DNA from: [Mycobacterium] stephanolepidis | GTDB lineage: Bacteria; Actinomycetota; Actinomycetes; Mycobacteriales; Mycobacteriaceae | Direction: 5' to 3' | Assembly: GCF_002356335.1 (NCBI RefSeq) | Contig: NZ_AP018165.1 | Span: 2,542,001 to 2,606,000, forward strand | DNA length: 64,000 bases | Shown: one piece after another, positions 49,448 through 59,921 of the stretch | How the letters are laid out: each line of letters starts with the position of its first letter | Position numbering within the stretch: position 1 is the stretch's first letter | Made by a program: the position numbers and the translations under genes | The notes under the pieces: generated by a model | Told to the model about the DNA's origin: nothing | Database searches by the model: none | What the model saw: the letters and a program-made list of their open reading frames with translations, nothing else

Positions 49448-49483
49448 GCAGCGCTCCTCACTAGGTCCAAACCTGATACTCAA

Positions 49484-49505
49484 TCCTGAACGGTGTTCAG
49501 GTTAG
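49484..49505. promoter_or_regulatory. BioQ operator 1 (bioB/bioQ)
   Basis: Perfect dyad CCTGAAC-GGT-GTTCAGG (49485-49501) in the bioB/bioQ gap, the form known for mycobacterial BioQ sites. The same 22 bp recur exactly before bioF. It ends a few bases before the bioQ ATG, so repression of both bioB and bioQ itself is expected. Confidence 0.92.
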
Positions 49506-49508
49506 AGT

Positions 49509-50150
49509 ATGGCCATCACCGAGCCAAACAAGGGGCGCGCCGCCCCGCTGAACCGATACGACCTGGTACGCCGGGCCACCGCGATTCTCGACGACTACGG
49601 GATCGCTGACCTCACGATGCGCCGGCTGGCTCGTGAACTCGATATCGCGCCGAGCGCGCTGTACTGGCACTTCGCGAACAAGCAGCAGCTGCTCGGCGCG
49701 GTCGCCGATCACGTGCTGGCGCCCTTGGCCGAATCCGATTGTCGCGATGTGTCCTGGCAGCAGCGCGTCGAATTCCTGTGTGCCGCCCTGCGTGACGCTC
49801 TGTTATCCCACAAGGACGGAGCGGAGTTGGTGTCGGCGAGCTTCGCCTCCGGCCAGACCTCCCACATGATCACGGTGGTGAACCGCTTGGCCGAGGCCGC
49901 CGTCACCTCTGGATTGGGCGCGGTGCCCGCCGCCCTGGCCGCCCGCAGCATCGTCTACTACGTCTTGGGTTATGTCGCCGACGAGCAGTCTCGGCTGCAG
50001 TGGGATTCGGCCGGTGCGCTACAAGACGGCCAGTCGTTCCTCGCCGACGGTGCAGGGCTGACGGACCCCACCGCGCAGTTCGGTTTTGGGGTGCGTCTTC
50101 TTGTGGATGGCATCGGCCAGTTGGCCCGCCAGTCCAGCTCGATCAGTTAG
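49509..50150 (+). CDS. bioQ: TetR-family biotin regulator BioQ
   Basis: A 213-residue TetR protein with the DNA-binding domain at about residues 15-62 ([28 protein letters not shown]). Position between bioB and bioD, and the two flanking BioQ boxes, identify it as BioQ, repressor of mycobacterial biotin synthesis. No ribosome site is seen before ATG 49509. It overlaps convergent bioD by eight bases. Confidence 0.92.
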   Translation: MAITEPNKGRAAPLNRYDLVRRATAILDDYGIADLTMRRLARELDIAPSALYWHFANKQQLLGAVADHVLAPLAESDCRDVSWQQRVEFLCAALRDALLSHKDGAELVSASFASGQTSHMITVVNRLAEAAVTSGLGAVPAALAARSIVYYVLGYVADEQSRLQWDSAGALQDGQSFLADGAGLTDPTAQFGFGVRLLVDGIGQLARQSSSIS

Positions 50151-50826
50151 AGGCGACCAGCTCCCGGACCCACTGGGGGTCGAAGAGCGCAACGCTCATC
50201 TCGGCGAAGACCGCGGGCATCAGCCGTCCGGCGCCCTCCGGAATCACCGCGCGCACCGGCGTCTTGAACTGGTTCGCCAGATCCTCACGGTTGAGCCGCT
50301 GCGGCAGGTCTGGCTCTGCCGGGAAACTCCCCATCACCAGGCCGGCACAGGGCACTGACTGCGCCTCCAGTGCTTCCAGCGTGAGCGCGGTGTGGTTGAG
50401 CGTGCCCAGGTCAGCGGTGGTCACCACCAGCACCGGTGCGTCCAGAACAATCGCCAGATCGCGCAGGGTCTTCCCCCCGGCGGCCAACTCCACGAGCAGG
50501 CCACCCGCGCCTTCAACCAGCGTCAACGCTCCGGGGCGGTCGAGAGCGAATATTGCCGTGGCCATCTGCACGTGGTCCAGCAGGCGAAGGCCCGCCCGCG
50601 AGGCCGCCGCCACCGGGGCCAGCGGTTCCGGATAACGCGCCAAGGTCTCGACTCGCGTCACCCCGGACAGTCGGGCAACCTCGTCGGCGTCACGGTCCTC
50701 GCCGGTCTGCACCGGTTTACACACCGTCACCTCAATGCCTTGGCTCACCGCGGCCGCGGCCAGAGCCGCCGTGGCCACCGTCTTGCCCACCCCGGTCGAT
50801 GTTCCGGTGACCAGGAGAACTGTCAT
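50143..50826 (-). CDS. bioD: Dethiobiotin synthetase
   Basis: ATP-dependent carboxylase closing the ureido ring of dethiobiotin, 227 residues. P-loop [10 protein letters not shown] at residues 8-17, CKPVQTG near 36 and [11 protein letters not shown] near 103. ATG 50826 overlaps the bioF stop (ATGA). Confidence 0.96.
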   Translation of the reverse strand: MTVLLVTGTSTGVGKTVATAALAAAAVSQGIEVTVCKPVQTGEDRDADEVARLSGVTRVETLARYPEPLAPVAAASRAGLRLLDHVQMATAIFALDRPGALTLVEGAGGLLVELAAGGKTLRDLAIVLDAPVLVVTTADLGTLNHTALTLEALEAQSVPCAGLVMGSFPAEPDLPQRLNREDLANQFKTPVRAVIPEGAGRLMPAVFAEMSVALFDPQWVRELVASN

Positions 50827-51968
50827 CGGCGGGCCAGCGCCAATACGCCAGCGAGCACCTCACGCACCCGATTCATATCGGCATCGGTCAGAGAAGCGCG
50901 TGCTGTCAGACGCAGCAGCGACTGACCTTCGGGGACCGACGGCGGGCGGAAGCAGCCCACCCGGACGCCCTGCTCCAGGCATGCCCTGGCGGCGTTGAAC
51001 GCGACCGTGGGGTCTCCCAACACCACCGGCACCACCGCAGATTCGGGCCTATCCGCCAAGCCGCACCACTGACCAAGCGTGGCCGCATGCTCGAGGACGG
51101 CGTGTACCCGTTCCGGTTCGACAGCCATCAGGCGCAGTGCCGCCAGCGCTGACCCAACCGCCGCCGGAGCCAGACCGGTGTCGAAGATGAACGGTCGCGC
51201 AGCATCGATCAGATGTGCGCGGACAGCCTCGGAGCCCAACACGGCCCCACCCTGGCTACCGAGGGCCTTGGAAAGCGTGACGGTGACGACGAGATCCTCA
51301 CGACCGGCAAGATCGACTTCGGAGACCAGCCCGCGACCACCGGCTCCGCGTACGCCCAACCCGTGTGCCTCGTCCACCAACAGCACCGCGCCGTGACTAC
51401 GGCAGACCCCGTACAGGTCGGTCAGCGGTGCGAGCGCGCCATCGGCACTGAAGACCGCATCGGTAAGGACAAGTGCGCGTTCCTCGGGACGTTGCGCCAG
51501 GGCCGCAGCCACTGCCTGCGTATCGCGATAGGGGGTCACCACAACGCGCGCCCTCGACAGGCGGCAGGCATCGATCAGCGAGGCGTGGGTGCGTGCATCG
51601 GAGACAACAAGCGTTCCCGGACCGGAAAGTGCAACCACCGCACCGAGATTGGCGGTGTAGCCCGAGGAGAAGACCAATGCCGACTGGGTGCCCATGAAGT
51701 CGGCGAGCTCGCGCTCAAGCTCTTCATGCAGCTCGGTGTTGCCGGTGACAAGGCGCGAACCGGTGGAGCCCGCACCCCACATCCGCAGGGCTTCGACGCC
51801 GGCCTCGATCACCTTCGGGTGTCGTGCCAGGCCCAGGTAGTCGTTGGACGCCAGGTCGATCTCGGGTTCTGCAGCACTGCGGGTACGTAGACGCCGACGC
51901 AGTCCGGCGGTTTCCCGTTGACGCTCTACCTCACCCAGCCAGGCAAGCGGTGATGATGCCTCGACCAC
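50823..51968 (-). CDS. bioF: 8-amino-7-oxononanoate synthase
   Basis: PLP enzyme joining pimeloyl thioester and alanine (KAPA synthase), 381 residues: [34 protein letters not shown] and the PLP lysine in [12 protein letters not shown] (about 233). GTG 51968 has GAGAGGAGG five to six bases upstream. A BioQ box lies between bioA and this gene, so bioFD can be read from its own promoter. Confidence 0.96.
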   Translation of the reverse strand: MVEASSPLAWLGEVERQRETAGLRRRLRTRSAAEPEIDLASNDYLGLARHPKVIEAGVEALRMWGAGSTGSRLVTGNTELHEELERELADFMGTQSALVFSSGYTANLGAVVALSGPGTLVVSDARTHASLIDACRLSRARVVVTPYRDTQAVAAALAQRPEERALVLTDAVFSADGALAPLTDLYGVCRSHGAVLLVDEAHGLGVRGAGGRGLVSEVDLAGREDLVVTVTLSKALGSQGGAVLGSEAVRAHLIDAARPFIFDTGLAPAAVGSALAALRLMAVEPERVHAVLEHAATLGQWCGLADRPESAVVPVVLGDPTVAFNAARACLEQGVRVGCFRPPSVPEGQSLLRLTARASLTDADMNRVREVLAGVLALARR

Positions 51969-51980
51969 CGACGCCTCCTC

Positions 51981-52002
51981 TCCTGAACGGTGTTCAGGTT
52001 AG
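51981..52002. promoter_or_regulatory. BioQ operator 2 (bioF)
   Basis: Same perfect CCTGAAC-GGT-GTTCAGG dyad (51982-51998) as upstream of bioB, within the 54-bp bioA-bioF gap and 13 bp before the bioF start. Confidence 0.92.
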
Positions 52003-52022
52003 CGCACGCGTGGAAGCTCCCG

Positions 52023-53372
52023 TCACGGCGTTCGGCCCGGCGATGCGGCCCCCACCGCGGTCGCCGCACGCACCATCGCATCGGTAATCCGGTGTATCTC
52101 GTCCTCGCTGCAGATGTACGGCGGCATCGTGTAGATCAAGGTCCGGAACGGCCGCAGCCACACCCCGGCGTCGAGCGCCGCATCGGTGGCGGCCCGCATG
52201 GCGTGCTCACCCAAGGGCAGTTGCATGTCAATCACCCCGATCGCACCGCACACCCGCACATCGGCAACCCCATCGAGATCAGCGGCGGGCGCCAGTCCGC
52301 TGCGCAGGCCCTCGGATATCGCCGCGACCCGCGATTTCCACTCCCCTGATTGCAGTAGTTCTATCGAGGCGACCGCCACCGCGCAGGCCAACGGGTTGGC
52401 CATGAAGGTCGGGCCGTGCATGAGCGCGCCCGCCGCACCGTCGCTGATGGTGCGTGCGATCTTCGCGGTACACAGCGTGGCGGCCAGGGTCACATAGCCA
52501 CCGGTCATCGCCTTGCCCACACACATGATGTCGGGGCTGATCCCGGCATGGTCGGCCGCAAACAGTTCACCGGTGCGCCCGAACCCTGTCGCGATCTCGT
52601 CGAAGATCAGCAGCACACCGTGCCGGTCGCACATGGCGCGCAGCTCTGTCAGATAACGCGGATCGTGGAACCGCATTCCGCCGGCACCCTGAACCACCGG
52701 CTCGACGATGACGGCCGCCAGTTCGGCGGCATGCTCGGTCAGCTCCGCTTCAAAACGCCGCGTGTACTCGTCGTCGTACGCGTTGGGAACCTTCTCGGCG
52801 AAGACCTGCTCGACCAGCACATCAGTCCACAGCGAGTGCATGCCGCCTTCCGGATCGCACACGCTCATCGGGGCGAAGGTGTCGCCGTGGTAACCCCCGC
52901 GCCAGGTCATCAGGCGATGCTTGGCGGGCAGCCCCAGACTGCGCCAGTACTGCAGCGCCATCTTGATCGCCACTTCCACCGATACCGATCCGGAGTCGCA
53001 GAAGAACACCGTTTCCAGGCCAGGCGGAGTCAGCTCCACCAGCAGTTGGGCGAGGCGCGCGGCGGGTTCGTGGGTGAGCCCACCGAACATGACGTGACTC
53101 ATCGAGGCCACCTGTTCGGTCACCGCACGGTCCAGCGCGGGATGGCCGTGGCCGTGAATGCACGACCACCATGAGCTCATCGCGTCGAGCACCTCGACCG
53201 GTCGGCCCTCACGCACCACAGTGATATGTGGTCCGCTCGCGCTGGTGACCACCAGCGGCCGCTGGGTCGTATCGGGATCACCGATCCTGCTGTACGGATG
53301 CCACACATGCGCGGCATCGATGGCTCCGACTTCATCGGGTGTCAACCTCGGCACAGTCGTCGAGCCTGTCAC
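52023..53372 (-). CDS. bioA: Adenosylmethionine-8-amino-7-oxononanoate aminotransferase
   Basis: PLP aminotransferase using SAM as amino donor to make DAPA, 449 residues: HVWHPYSR (about 23), [37 protein letters not shown] and the PLP lysine in CVGKAMTGG (about 285). Start GTG 53372. No BioQ box was seen upstream, unlike bioB and bioF. Confidence 0.96.
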   Translation of the reverse strand: MTGSTTVPRLTPDEVGAIDAAHVWHPYSRIGDPDTTQRPLVVTSASGPHITVVREGRPVEVLDAMSSWWSCIHGHGHPALDRAVTEQVASMSHVMFGGLTHEPAARLAQLLVELTPPGLETVFFCDSGSVSVEVAIKMALQYWRSLGLPAKHRLMTWRGGYHGDTFAPMSVCDPEGGMHSLWTDVLVEQVFAEKVPNAYDDEYTRRFEAELTEHAAELAAVIVEPVVQGAGGMRFHDPRYLTELRAMCDRHGVLLIFDEIATGFGRTGELFAADHAGISPDIMCVGKAMTGGYVTLAATLCTAKIARTISDGAAGALMHGPTFMANPLACAVAVASIELLQSGEWKSRVAAISEGLRSGLAPAADLDGVADVRVCGAIGVIDMQLPLGEHAMRAATDAALDAGVWLRPFRTLIYTMPPYICSEDEIHRITDAMVRAATAVGAASPGRTP

Positions 53373-53467
53373 AAACCCTCACTACGGAGACATTCGCCTC
53401 GTACGCACACGCCGTTGGCGCGCACCTGCGGAGACTCTCGGCAACCATGGGTACATTGGGGGCGAAA

Positions 53468-55648
53468 ATGTTCTTCGTCTCAGCAACCAAGCCCATGACT
53501 GATCCCGAGGTGCCCAGCACCGCGGCGATGGACGCCACCCCAAAACCCAAGAGCGGCAAGGGGTTTTATCGCTACGACCTCGACGGATTGCGTGGAATCG
53601 CGATTTTTCTGGTCGCGGTGTTTCACGTGTGGTTCGGCAGGGTGTCGGGTGGAGTTGACGTTTTCTTAACCCTTTCGGGCTTTTTCTACGGCAGCAAGCT
53701 ACTTCGCACAGCGACCACACAGGGAGCCTCGCTCAATCCGGTGCCGGTGTTGAAGCGACTGGTCCGGCGGTTGCTCCCCGCGCTGGTTCTGGTGCTGGCG
53801 GCCTGTGCCGTACTCACCATTCTAGTGCAACCCGAGACCCGGTGGGAGACGTTCGCCGAGCAGAGTCTGGCCAGCCTGGGCTACTACCAGAACTGGGAGC
53901 TGGCCAACACGGCCGCCGACTATCTGGCGGCCAGCGAGTCGGTCAGCCCGCTCCAGCACCTCTGGTCGATGTCCGTTCAGGGACAGTTCTACGTGGGTTT
54001 CCTGGCGTTGGTGTATCTGCTGGCAGTTATGCTGCGCCAACCCCTCGGCCGGCACATTCGCACCGTCCTGGTGGCCGTGATCGGAGTGCTGGCCGCCGCA
54101 TCGTTCGGGTACGCGATCTACGCTCATCTCGACTTCCAGTCGATTGCCTACTACAACACGTTCGCGCGGGCCTGGGAGTTGCTGCTCGGCGTGCTGGTAG
54201 GCGCGCTGGTGGCGGGAACCCGCTGGCCGATGTGGCTTCGCCAGATCCTGAGCATCGCGGCCCTCGCGACGATCCTGTCCTGCGGCGCGCTCATCAACGG
54301 CGTGCGGGAGTTCCCGGGCCCGCTGGCCCTCGTGCCCGTCGTCGCCACACTCGTCCTCATCTTGTCGGCGGCGAATCTGCCCACAGAGACCCCACAACCG
54401 GCGGCCAACCGGTTCCTGGCCACCAGGCCGCTGGTCGAGCTGGGATCGCTGGCCTACTCCCTTTATCTGTGGCACTGGCCGCTGCTGGTCTACTGGCTGG
54501 TCTACAGCGGCCAGCCCAAGGTCTCGCTGTGGGAAGGTGCCGCCATCCTCGGCATATCCCTGGCGTTGGCCTACCTGACCAACAAATACGTCGAGACTCC
54601 CCTGCGATACCCCCGACCGGTTGCCAAGCCCTCCACGCTGTGGACCAGGCTGCGGCGCCCCACCTTGGCGCTCGGGACCTCCATCGTGTTGATGGCGGTC
54701 GCGCTGACCGCCACCTCGTTCACCTGGCTCGAACATGTCACGGTGCAGCGGTCCAACGGCAAGGAGCTTTCCGGCCTGCGTCCACGGGACTACCCGGGTG
54801 CCGGAGCCCTGCTCTACGGCGATCGGGTCCCCGATCTACCGATGCGGCCCACCACCCTGGAGGCCTCCGACGACCTGCCCATCACCACTGAGCAGGAATG
54901 CATCAGCGACTTCCGCAATCGCGCGGTGATCACCTGTAACTACGGCAATCCGCACGCCACGCGAACCATCGCACTGGCCGGTGGGTCACATGCCGAACAT
55001 TGGATCACCGCGCTCGACATCCTGGGGCGCCAACACAACTTCAAGATCACCACCTATCTCAAGATGGGTTGCCCGCTCAGTACCGAAGAGGTCCCCCGCA
55101 TCGCCGGGTCCAACGATCCGTACCCCGACTGCAAGAAATGGGTCGACGAGGTGATGGCGCGGTTGATCAAGGAACATCCCGACTACGTCTTCACCACCAC
55201 GACCCGCCCCCGCTCCGCCCTCGGCACCGGCGATGTGATGCCCGACAGCTACCTGGGTATCTGGTCGGCGTTCGATGAGGCGGGCATTCCCGTTCTCGGA
55301 ATGCGCGACACGCCCTGGCTGATCGACAAGGACGGCACCACCTACACCGCCGCCGACTGCATTTCGGCGGGTGGAAACTCCGATTCGTGCGCCATGGATC
55401 GCAACCGCGCGCTCGACGATGTGAATCCCACGCTCGCCATCGCGAACCAGTTCCCACTGCTCAAGATCCTCGACATGACCAAGGCCGTGTGCCGCTCTGA
55501 CAAATGTCGCGTAGTTGAGGGAAACGTGTTGGTGTATCACGATTCTCACCACATCTCGGCGACCTATATGCGCACCATGACCAAGGAGCTGGGGCGCCAG
55601 ATCACCCTCGCAACCGGTTGGTGGCGAACGACCCCGCCGGGCAAGTGA
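53468..55648 (+). CDS. OafA-type acyltransferase with SGNH domain
   Basis: A 726-residue membrane protein, counterpart of Rv1565c. Residues 35-420 form an Acyltransferase_3 membrane domain (DLDGLRGIAIFLVAVFHVWF with the catalytic-type His, then VDVFLTLSGFF). Residues about 450-726 form an SGNH-like extracytoplasmic domain with GGSHAEHW and a late DSHHIS motif. Such fusions O-acylate sugars or cell-wall glycans outside the membrane. ATG 53468 has GGGGG five to six bases upstream; ATG 53447 is an alternative. The acceptor is unknown. Confidence 0.88.
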   Translation: MFFVSATKPMTDPEVPSTAAMDATPKPKSGKGFYRYDLDGLRGIAIFLVAVFHVWFGRVSGGVDVFLTLSGFFYGSKLLRTATTQGASLNPVPVLKRLVRRLLPALVLVLAACAVLTILVQPETRWETFAEQSLASLGYYQNWELANTAADYLAASESVSPLQHLWSMSVQGQFYVGFLALVYLLAVMLRQPLGRHIRTVLVAVIGVLAAASFGYAIYAHLDFQSIAYYNTFARAWELLLGVLVGALVAGTRWPMWLRQILSIAALATILSCGALINGVREFPGPLALVPVVATLVLILSAANLPTETPQPAANRFLATRPLVELGSLAYSLYLWHWPLLVYWLVYSGQPKVSLWEGAAILGISLALAYLTNKYVETPLRYPRPVAKPSTLWTRLRRPTLALGTSIVLMAVALTATSFTWLEHVTVQRSNGKELSGLRPRDYPGAGALLYGDRVPDLPMRPTTLEASDDLPITTEQECISDFRNRAVITCNYGNPHATRTIALAGGSHAEHWITALDILGRQHNFKITTYLKMGCPLSTEEVPRIAGSNDPYPDCKKWVDEVMARLIKEHPDYVFTTTTRPRSALGTGDVMPDSYLGIWSAFDEAGIPVLGMRDTPWLIDKDGTTYTAADCISAGGNSDSCAMDRNRALDDVNPTLAIANQFPLLKILDMTKAVCRSDKCRVVEGNVLVYHDSHHISATYMRTMTKELGRQITLATGWWRTTPPGK

Positions 55649-55687
55649 GGCGCGCGATCCCGGCGTAGACCGATAGGGTCTATCACT

Positions 55688-57829
55688 ATGACCCTGCCAC
55701 CACTTCAGGTATGGCCGGGTAACCCGTATCCGCTGGGCGCCACCTATGACGGAGCCGGCACCAACTTCTCGCTGTTCTCCGAGGTCGCCACGGCCGTAGA
55801 ACTGTGCCTGATCGCCAAGGACGGCACAGAAACCCGAGTGCCACTCGACGAGGTCGACGGGTACGTGTGGCACTGCTATCTGCCAACCATCTCCCCCGGC
55901 CAGCGTTACGGATTCCGGGTGCACGGGCCCTGGGAGCCTGAGGCCGGGCACCGCTGCGACCCGAACAAGCTGCTGCTCGACCCGTACGGCAAGGCCTTTC
56001 ACGGTGAGTTCGGCTATACCCCCGAGGCGGATCCGCCGCTGCTCTCGTACCAGACCGATCCACTGGACACCGAGGCACTCGTCGCGCGCGACTCGCTGGG
56101 CCACACCATGACCTCCGTGGTCATCAACCCCTACTTCGACTGGGGTTCGGATCGTGGCCCACGCACCCCGTACCACGAGACGGTCATCTACGAGGCTCAT
56201 GTCAAGGGCATGACACAGACACATCCCGGAGTCCCCGAGGAGCTCAGGGGCACCTACGCCGGTCTGGCACATCCCGTCGTGATCGAGCACCTGCGTTCCC
56301 TCGGTGTTACCGCCATTGAATTGATGCCCGTGCACCAGTTCTTCCAGGACAGCCGGCTGATTGCACTAGGATTGCGAAACTACTGGGGGTACAACACCTT
56401 CGGATTCTTGGCTCCGCATGCGGGGTACGCGTCATCGCCGCACGCGGGCGGTGCCGTCGCCGAGTTCAAGGCCATGGTTCGCGCTCTGCACGAGGCGGGC
56501 ATCGAGGTCATCCTCGATGTCGTCTACAACCACACGGCCGAGGGTGATCACATCGGTCCGACCTTGAGCTTCCGCGGTATCGACAATCGCGCCTACTACA
56601 AACTCAACGATGACAACCTCGCGCGGTACACCGACTACACCGGGACGGGGAACAGTCTCAACGCTCGCCACCCGCACACGTTGCAGCTCATCATGGACTC
56701 GCTGCGCTATTGGGTCACCGAAATGCATGTCGACGGATTCCGGTTCGACCTGGCCTCGACCCTGGCCCGCGAGTTGCACGACGTCGACCGCCTGTCCGCC
56801 TTTTTCGACCTGGTGCAGCAAGACCCGATCGTCAGTCAGGTCAAACTGATCGCCGAACCCTGGGATATCGGTGAGGGCGGATACCAGGTGGGCAACTTCC
56901 CCGGCCTGTGGACCGAATGGAACGGCAAGTTTCGCGACACCGTCCGCGATTACTGGCGCGGAGAGCCCGCCACCCTCGGCGAATTCGCCTCCCGTCTCAC
57001 CGGCTCCTCAGATCTCTACGAGGCAACCGGGCGCCGCCCCAGTGCGAGCATCAACTTCGTCACCGCACATGACGGCTTCACACTACGAGACCTGGTCTCG
57101 TACAACGAAAAACACAACGAGGCCAACGGCGAGAACAATAAGGACGGGGAAACCCACAACCGCTCGTGGAACTGCGGTGTGGAGGGCCCCACCGATGATC
57201 CGGAGATTCTCGCGCTACGTGCCCGTCAGATGCGCAACATCTTCGCGACTCTGGTGCTGAGCCAGGGCACGCCGATGCTCTCGCACGGCGACGAGATCGG
57301 CCGCACCCAGCAGGGCAATAACAACGTGTATTGCCAGGATTCGACGCTGTCCTGGATGGACTGGGAGCTGGCTGCGACAAATTCCGACCTGCTGCAATTC
57401 GCCAGGACGGTGATCGCGCTGCGTAAACAGCACCCGGTATTCCGCCGCCGCCGCTTCTTCGCCGGACGACCGATCCGCGAGGGCGAGGAAGTACGTGACA
57501 TCGCGTGGCTGACACCCGCGGGCGAGGAAATGACCACCGCCGACTGGGACAGCGGTTTCGGCAAGAGTCTGGCCGTCTTCCTCAACGGCGATGCGATCCC
57601 CGAACCCAACGCACGCGGCGAACGCGTGTCCGGTGACTCGTTCCTGCTGTGTTTCAACGCCTATGACGAGCCGCTGGATTTCGTGACACCCGACGGCGAC
57701 TATGCGAGGCAGTGGACGGCAGTCCTCGACACCGCCGAACCCGACGGACAATGCTCGGCGATAGTCGACGCAGGCAAGGCCGTGCGTGTCCAGGATCGCG
57801 CCCTGGTAGTACTGCGCAAGACCGGATAG
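55688..57829 (+). CDS. treX: Glycogen debranching enzyme
   Basis: A 713-residue GH13 isoamylase-type enzyme cleaving alpha-1,6 branches of glycogen. An N-terminal CBM48 (VWPGNPYPLGATYDGAGTNF) precedes the barrel with DVVYNHTAEG, nucleophile Asp in GFRFDLAS (about 353), acid Glu in LIAEPWD (about 388) and FVTAHDGF (about 458). It matches Rv1564c. In M. tuberculosis treY and treZ follow; here ilvA follows on the other strand after six bases. GlgX is the equivalent name. Confidence 0.93.
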   Translation: MTLPPLQVWPGNPYPLGATYDGAGTNFSLFSEVATAVELCLIAKDGTETRVPLDEVDGYVWHCYLPTISPGQRYGFRVHGPWEPEAGHRCDPNKLLLDPYGKAFHGEFGYTPEADPPLLSYQTDPLDTEALVARDSLGHTMTSVVINPYFDWGSDRGPRTPYHETVIYEAHVKGMTQTHPGVPEELRGTYAGLAHPVVIEHLRSLGVTAIELMPVHQFFQDSRLIALGLRNYWGYNTFGFLAPHAGYASSPHAGGAVAEFKAMVRALHEAGIEVILDVVYNHTAEGDHIGPTLSFRGIDNRAYYKLNDDNLARYTDYTGTGNSLNARHPHTLQLIMDSLRYWVTEMHVDGFRFDLASTLARELHDVDRLSAFFDLVQQDPIVSQVKLIAEPWDIGEGGYQVGNFPGLWTEWNGKFRDTVRDYWRGEPATLGEFASRLTGSSDLYEATGRRPSASINFVTAHDGFTLRDLVSYNEKHNEANGENNKDGETHNRSWNCGVEGPTDDPEILALRARQMRNIFATLVLSQGTPMLSHGDEIGRTQQGNNNVYCQDSTLSWMDWELAATNSDLLQFARTVIALRKQHPVFRRRRFFAGRPIREGEEVRDIAWLTPAGEEMTTADWDSGFGKSLAVFLNGDAIPEPNARGERVSGDSFLLCFNAYDEPLDFVTPDGDYARQWTAVLDTAEPDGQCSAIVDAGKAVRVQDRALVVLRKTG

Positions 57830-57835
57830 TCGGCG

Positions 57836-59095
57836 CTACGTCAGGTAGCGGAATGCGGCCGAATCCGGTTCCAGCCGCTCGATATCAAGGTCCGACGCGT
57901 ACATGCGGTCCAGCAAGCCCGCGAGATCATCGGCATTGCTGAGCTCGATGCCCACCAAGGCGGCACCCATCTCACGGTTGTTCCGCTTGACGTACTCGAA
58001 CAGCGTGATGTCGTCGTTGGGCCCGAGTATGTCCCCCAAGAATCGGCGCAACGCACCCGGCTCCTGCGGGAAGTCGACGAGGAAGTAGTGCTTGAGCCCC
58101 AGATGCACCAATGAGCGCTCCAGGATCTCGCCGTACCGCGAAACATCGTTGTTTCCACCGGAAATCAGGCAGACAACCGTCTCGCCGGGGGCCAGGTCCA
58201 GTTCTGACAGCGCGGCGACCGACAGGGCACCGGCGGGTTCGGCAATGATGCCCTCGTTCTGATACAGCTCGAGCATCGCGGTGCAGGCGGCACCTTCGTC
58301 GACGGTCATCAACGTCAGTGTTTCTCCGGCCGCGGCCAGCAGTCGGTACGGAACCGCACCGGCCACCTGCACCGCGCAGCCGTCGACGAACGGATCGACG
58401 TGGTCGAGTGGAACCGGACCGCCCGCGCGCATCGCGGCCGCCATGCACGCGGCACCGGCCGGTTCGACACCGACGACCCGCACCTGAGGAGCCCGTTCCC
58501 GCAGGTACGTGACGATCCCGGAGATGCAGCCGCCGCCACCGACCGGGACCACCACAACGTCCGGCTGGACATCGAGCTGGTCGAGGATCTCGGCGGCAAT
58601 GGTGCCCTGCCCGGCGATGGTCCGTGGATCGTCGAACGCCGGGACCAGGGTGGCCCCGGTGCGTTCGGCGTCGGCCTTGGCCGCCGCGGCCGCCTCGTCG
58701 TAGCCGTGCCCGACCGCGATGAGCTCAACGAACCCGTTGCCGTGATAGATGATCCGTTGCCGCTTCTGCTTCGGAGTCTTGCTGGGGATGTATACGCGCC
58801 CGTGTACGCCCATCGAGTTGCAGGCCAACGCGAACCCCTGGGCGTGGTTTCCGGCGCTGGAGCACACGACGCCGGCAGCCTTCTCCTCGTCGCTGAGCTG
58901 CATCAGGAGGTTGAACGCACCACGCAGTTTGTACGAGCGAACCGATTGCAGATCTTCACGTTTGAGATAGACGTTGGCCCCGGTGAGCGCCGAGAGACGA
59001 TCAGCGTGCTGGACGAGAGTCGGGTGCACCACCTCGTCGATGCGCTTGGCCGCCGCATCGATGTCGTCGGCGGTGACGGCCTGAGCCGTGCTCAA
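57836..59095 (-). CDS. ilvA: Threonine ammonia-lyase (biosynthetic)
   Basis: PLP enzyme making 2-oxobutyrate for isoleucine, 419 residues. The PLP lysine is K56 (RSYKLRGA); SSAGNHAQG and [11 protein letters not shown] follow; the C-terminal ACT-like domain (from about 330, [14 protein letters not shown]) gives feedback control. Start is TTG 59095, overlapping the upstream stop as TTGA; no nearby ATG fits. Confidence 0.95.
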   Translation of the reverse strand: MSTAQAVTADDIDAAAKRIDEVVHPTLVQHADRLSALTGANVYLKREDLQSVRSYKLRGAFNLLMQLSDEEKAAGVVCSSAGNHAQGFALACNSMGVHGRVYIPSKTPKQKRQRIIYHGNGFVELIAVGHGYDEAAAAAKADAERTGATLVPAFDDPRTIAGQGTIAAEILDQLDVQPDVVVVPVGGGGCISGIVTYLRERAPQVRVVGVEPAGAACMAAAMRAGGPVPLDHVDPFVDGCAVQVAGAVPYRLLAAAGETLTLMTVDEGAACTAMLELYQNEGIIAEPAGALSVAALSELDLAPGETVVCLISGGNNDVSRYGEILERSLVHLGLKHYFLVDFPQEPGALRRFLGDILGPNDDITLFEYVKRNNREMGAALVGIELSNADDLAGLLDRMYASDLDIERLEPDSAAFRYLT

Positions 59096-59529
59096 GAGAC
59101 AGGTGTCAGCACGAAAACCGGGATCTGACGGTCGGTCTTGGTTTGGTATTCCGCGTACGGCGGGTAGGCCTCGACGGCGCGATCCCACCACTGTGCCTTC
59201 TCGTCGCCGACCACCTCGCGCGACTGGTAGTCCTTGGTGGTGCTGCCGTCCTGCAGCTCGACGAGCGGATTCTCTTTGACGTTGTAGTACCAGACGGGGT
59301 TCTTGGGTGCGCCTCCGAGCGAGGCCACGATGGCGTACTCGCCGTTGTGCTCGACCCGCATCAGGGCGATCTTGCGCAGCTTGCCGGACTTCGCGCCCAG
59401 CGTGGTCAGCAGGATCACGGGCATGTCCGCGATGGTGATGCCGTCGGTGGTCCCACTCTCGATAATCTTGGCCACCTGCTTCTGCGACCAATCGAGTCCA
59501 CTGGGTTCGTATTCACCGGTTAATGGCAT
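59092..59529 (-). CDS. Deazaflavin-dependent nitroreductase-family protein (Ddn-like)
   Basis: A 145-residue F420-type split-barrel protein: [41 protein letters not shown] and a C-terminal IPVFVLTPV. It matches Rv1558, the Ddn paralogue that sits beside ilvA in M. tuberculosis. It probably reduces quinones or similar with F420H2. Its stop overlaps the ilvA start. ATG 59529. Confidence 0.88.
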   Translation of the reverse strand: MPLTGEYEPSGLDWSQKQVAKIIESGTTDGITIADMPVILLTTLGAKSGKLRKIALMRVEHNGEYAIVASLGGAPKNPVWYYNVKENPLVELQDGSTTKDYQSREVVGDEKAQWWDRAVEAYPPYAEYQTKTDRQIPVFVLTPVS

Positions 59530-59645
59530 GCCGATAACTGTATCGCTCCAGGCATCGCGGAATCACGCCGATAACACCCAGCACCCACGAGGCCCGCCCG
59601 CATCGGATACCCCGCGACTTTAGTTTTAGACCCCATGATGGGAGT

Positions 59646-59688
59646 GTTCGGTTGACCGAACTTCCCGATTAGGCATATCCTTCATTCA
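59646..59688 (+). promoter_or_regulatory. Leaderless-type promoter with dyad over the -35
   Basis: TTGACC (59652-59657), an 18-base spacer, TATCCT (59676-59681) and an ATG seven bases later (59688) fit a sigma-A promoter whose transcript starts at the ATG. GTTCGGT-TG-ACCGAAC (59646-59661), a perfect 7-bp dyad, covers the -35, a natural repressor position. Confidence 0.65.
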
Positions 59689-59888
59689 TGACGACGTTCG
59701 AGCGCGCAGCACACGGGGTGCGGCCGGTGGACGTCGCGGCCATGCCGGCCTACAAGCTGCTGGCACTGGGAGTCGGTACCGCGGTATTCGTGGTGACGCT
59801 CTTGCTGGTCGCGTCGATGTCGACGGCGGTACTCTCGGCCGCCGCGGTGGCCAGCATGGTCTGGCTCACCGGCTCGCTCATTCACTGA
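59688..59888 (+). CDS. Small membrane protein, unknown
   Basis: A 66-residue protein with a hydrophilic N-terminus (residues 1-20) and two hydrophobic stretches (about 22-42 and 46-64). I do not recognise the family. It has no ribosome site but a well-spaced promoter directly upstream, so it is probably translated from a leaderless message. Its stop overlaps a possible -35 of the next gene. Confidence 0.6.
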   Translation: MTTFERAAHGVRPVDVAAMPAYKLLALGVGTAVFVVTLLLVASMSTAVLSAAAVASMVWLTGSLIH

Positions 59889-59921
59889 GCAGAACCATCC
59901 AACGGGGTGTAATACATCCCC

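Noticed and set aside
57828..57838. Rho-independent terminator between treX and ilvA
   Set aside because: Only six bases separate the stops and there is no hairpin with a T-tract.
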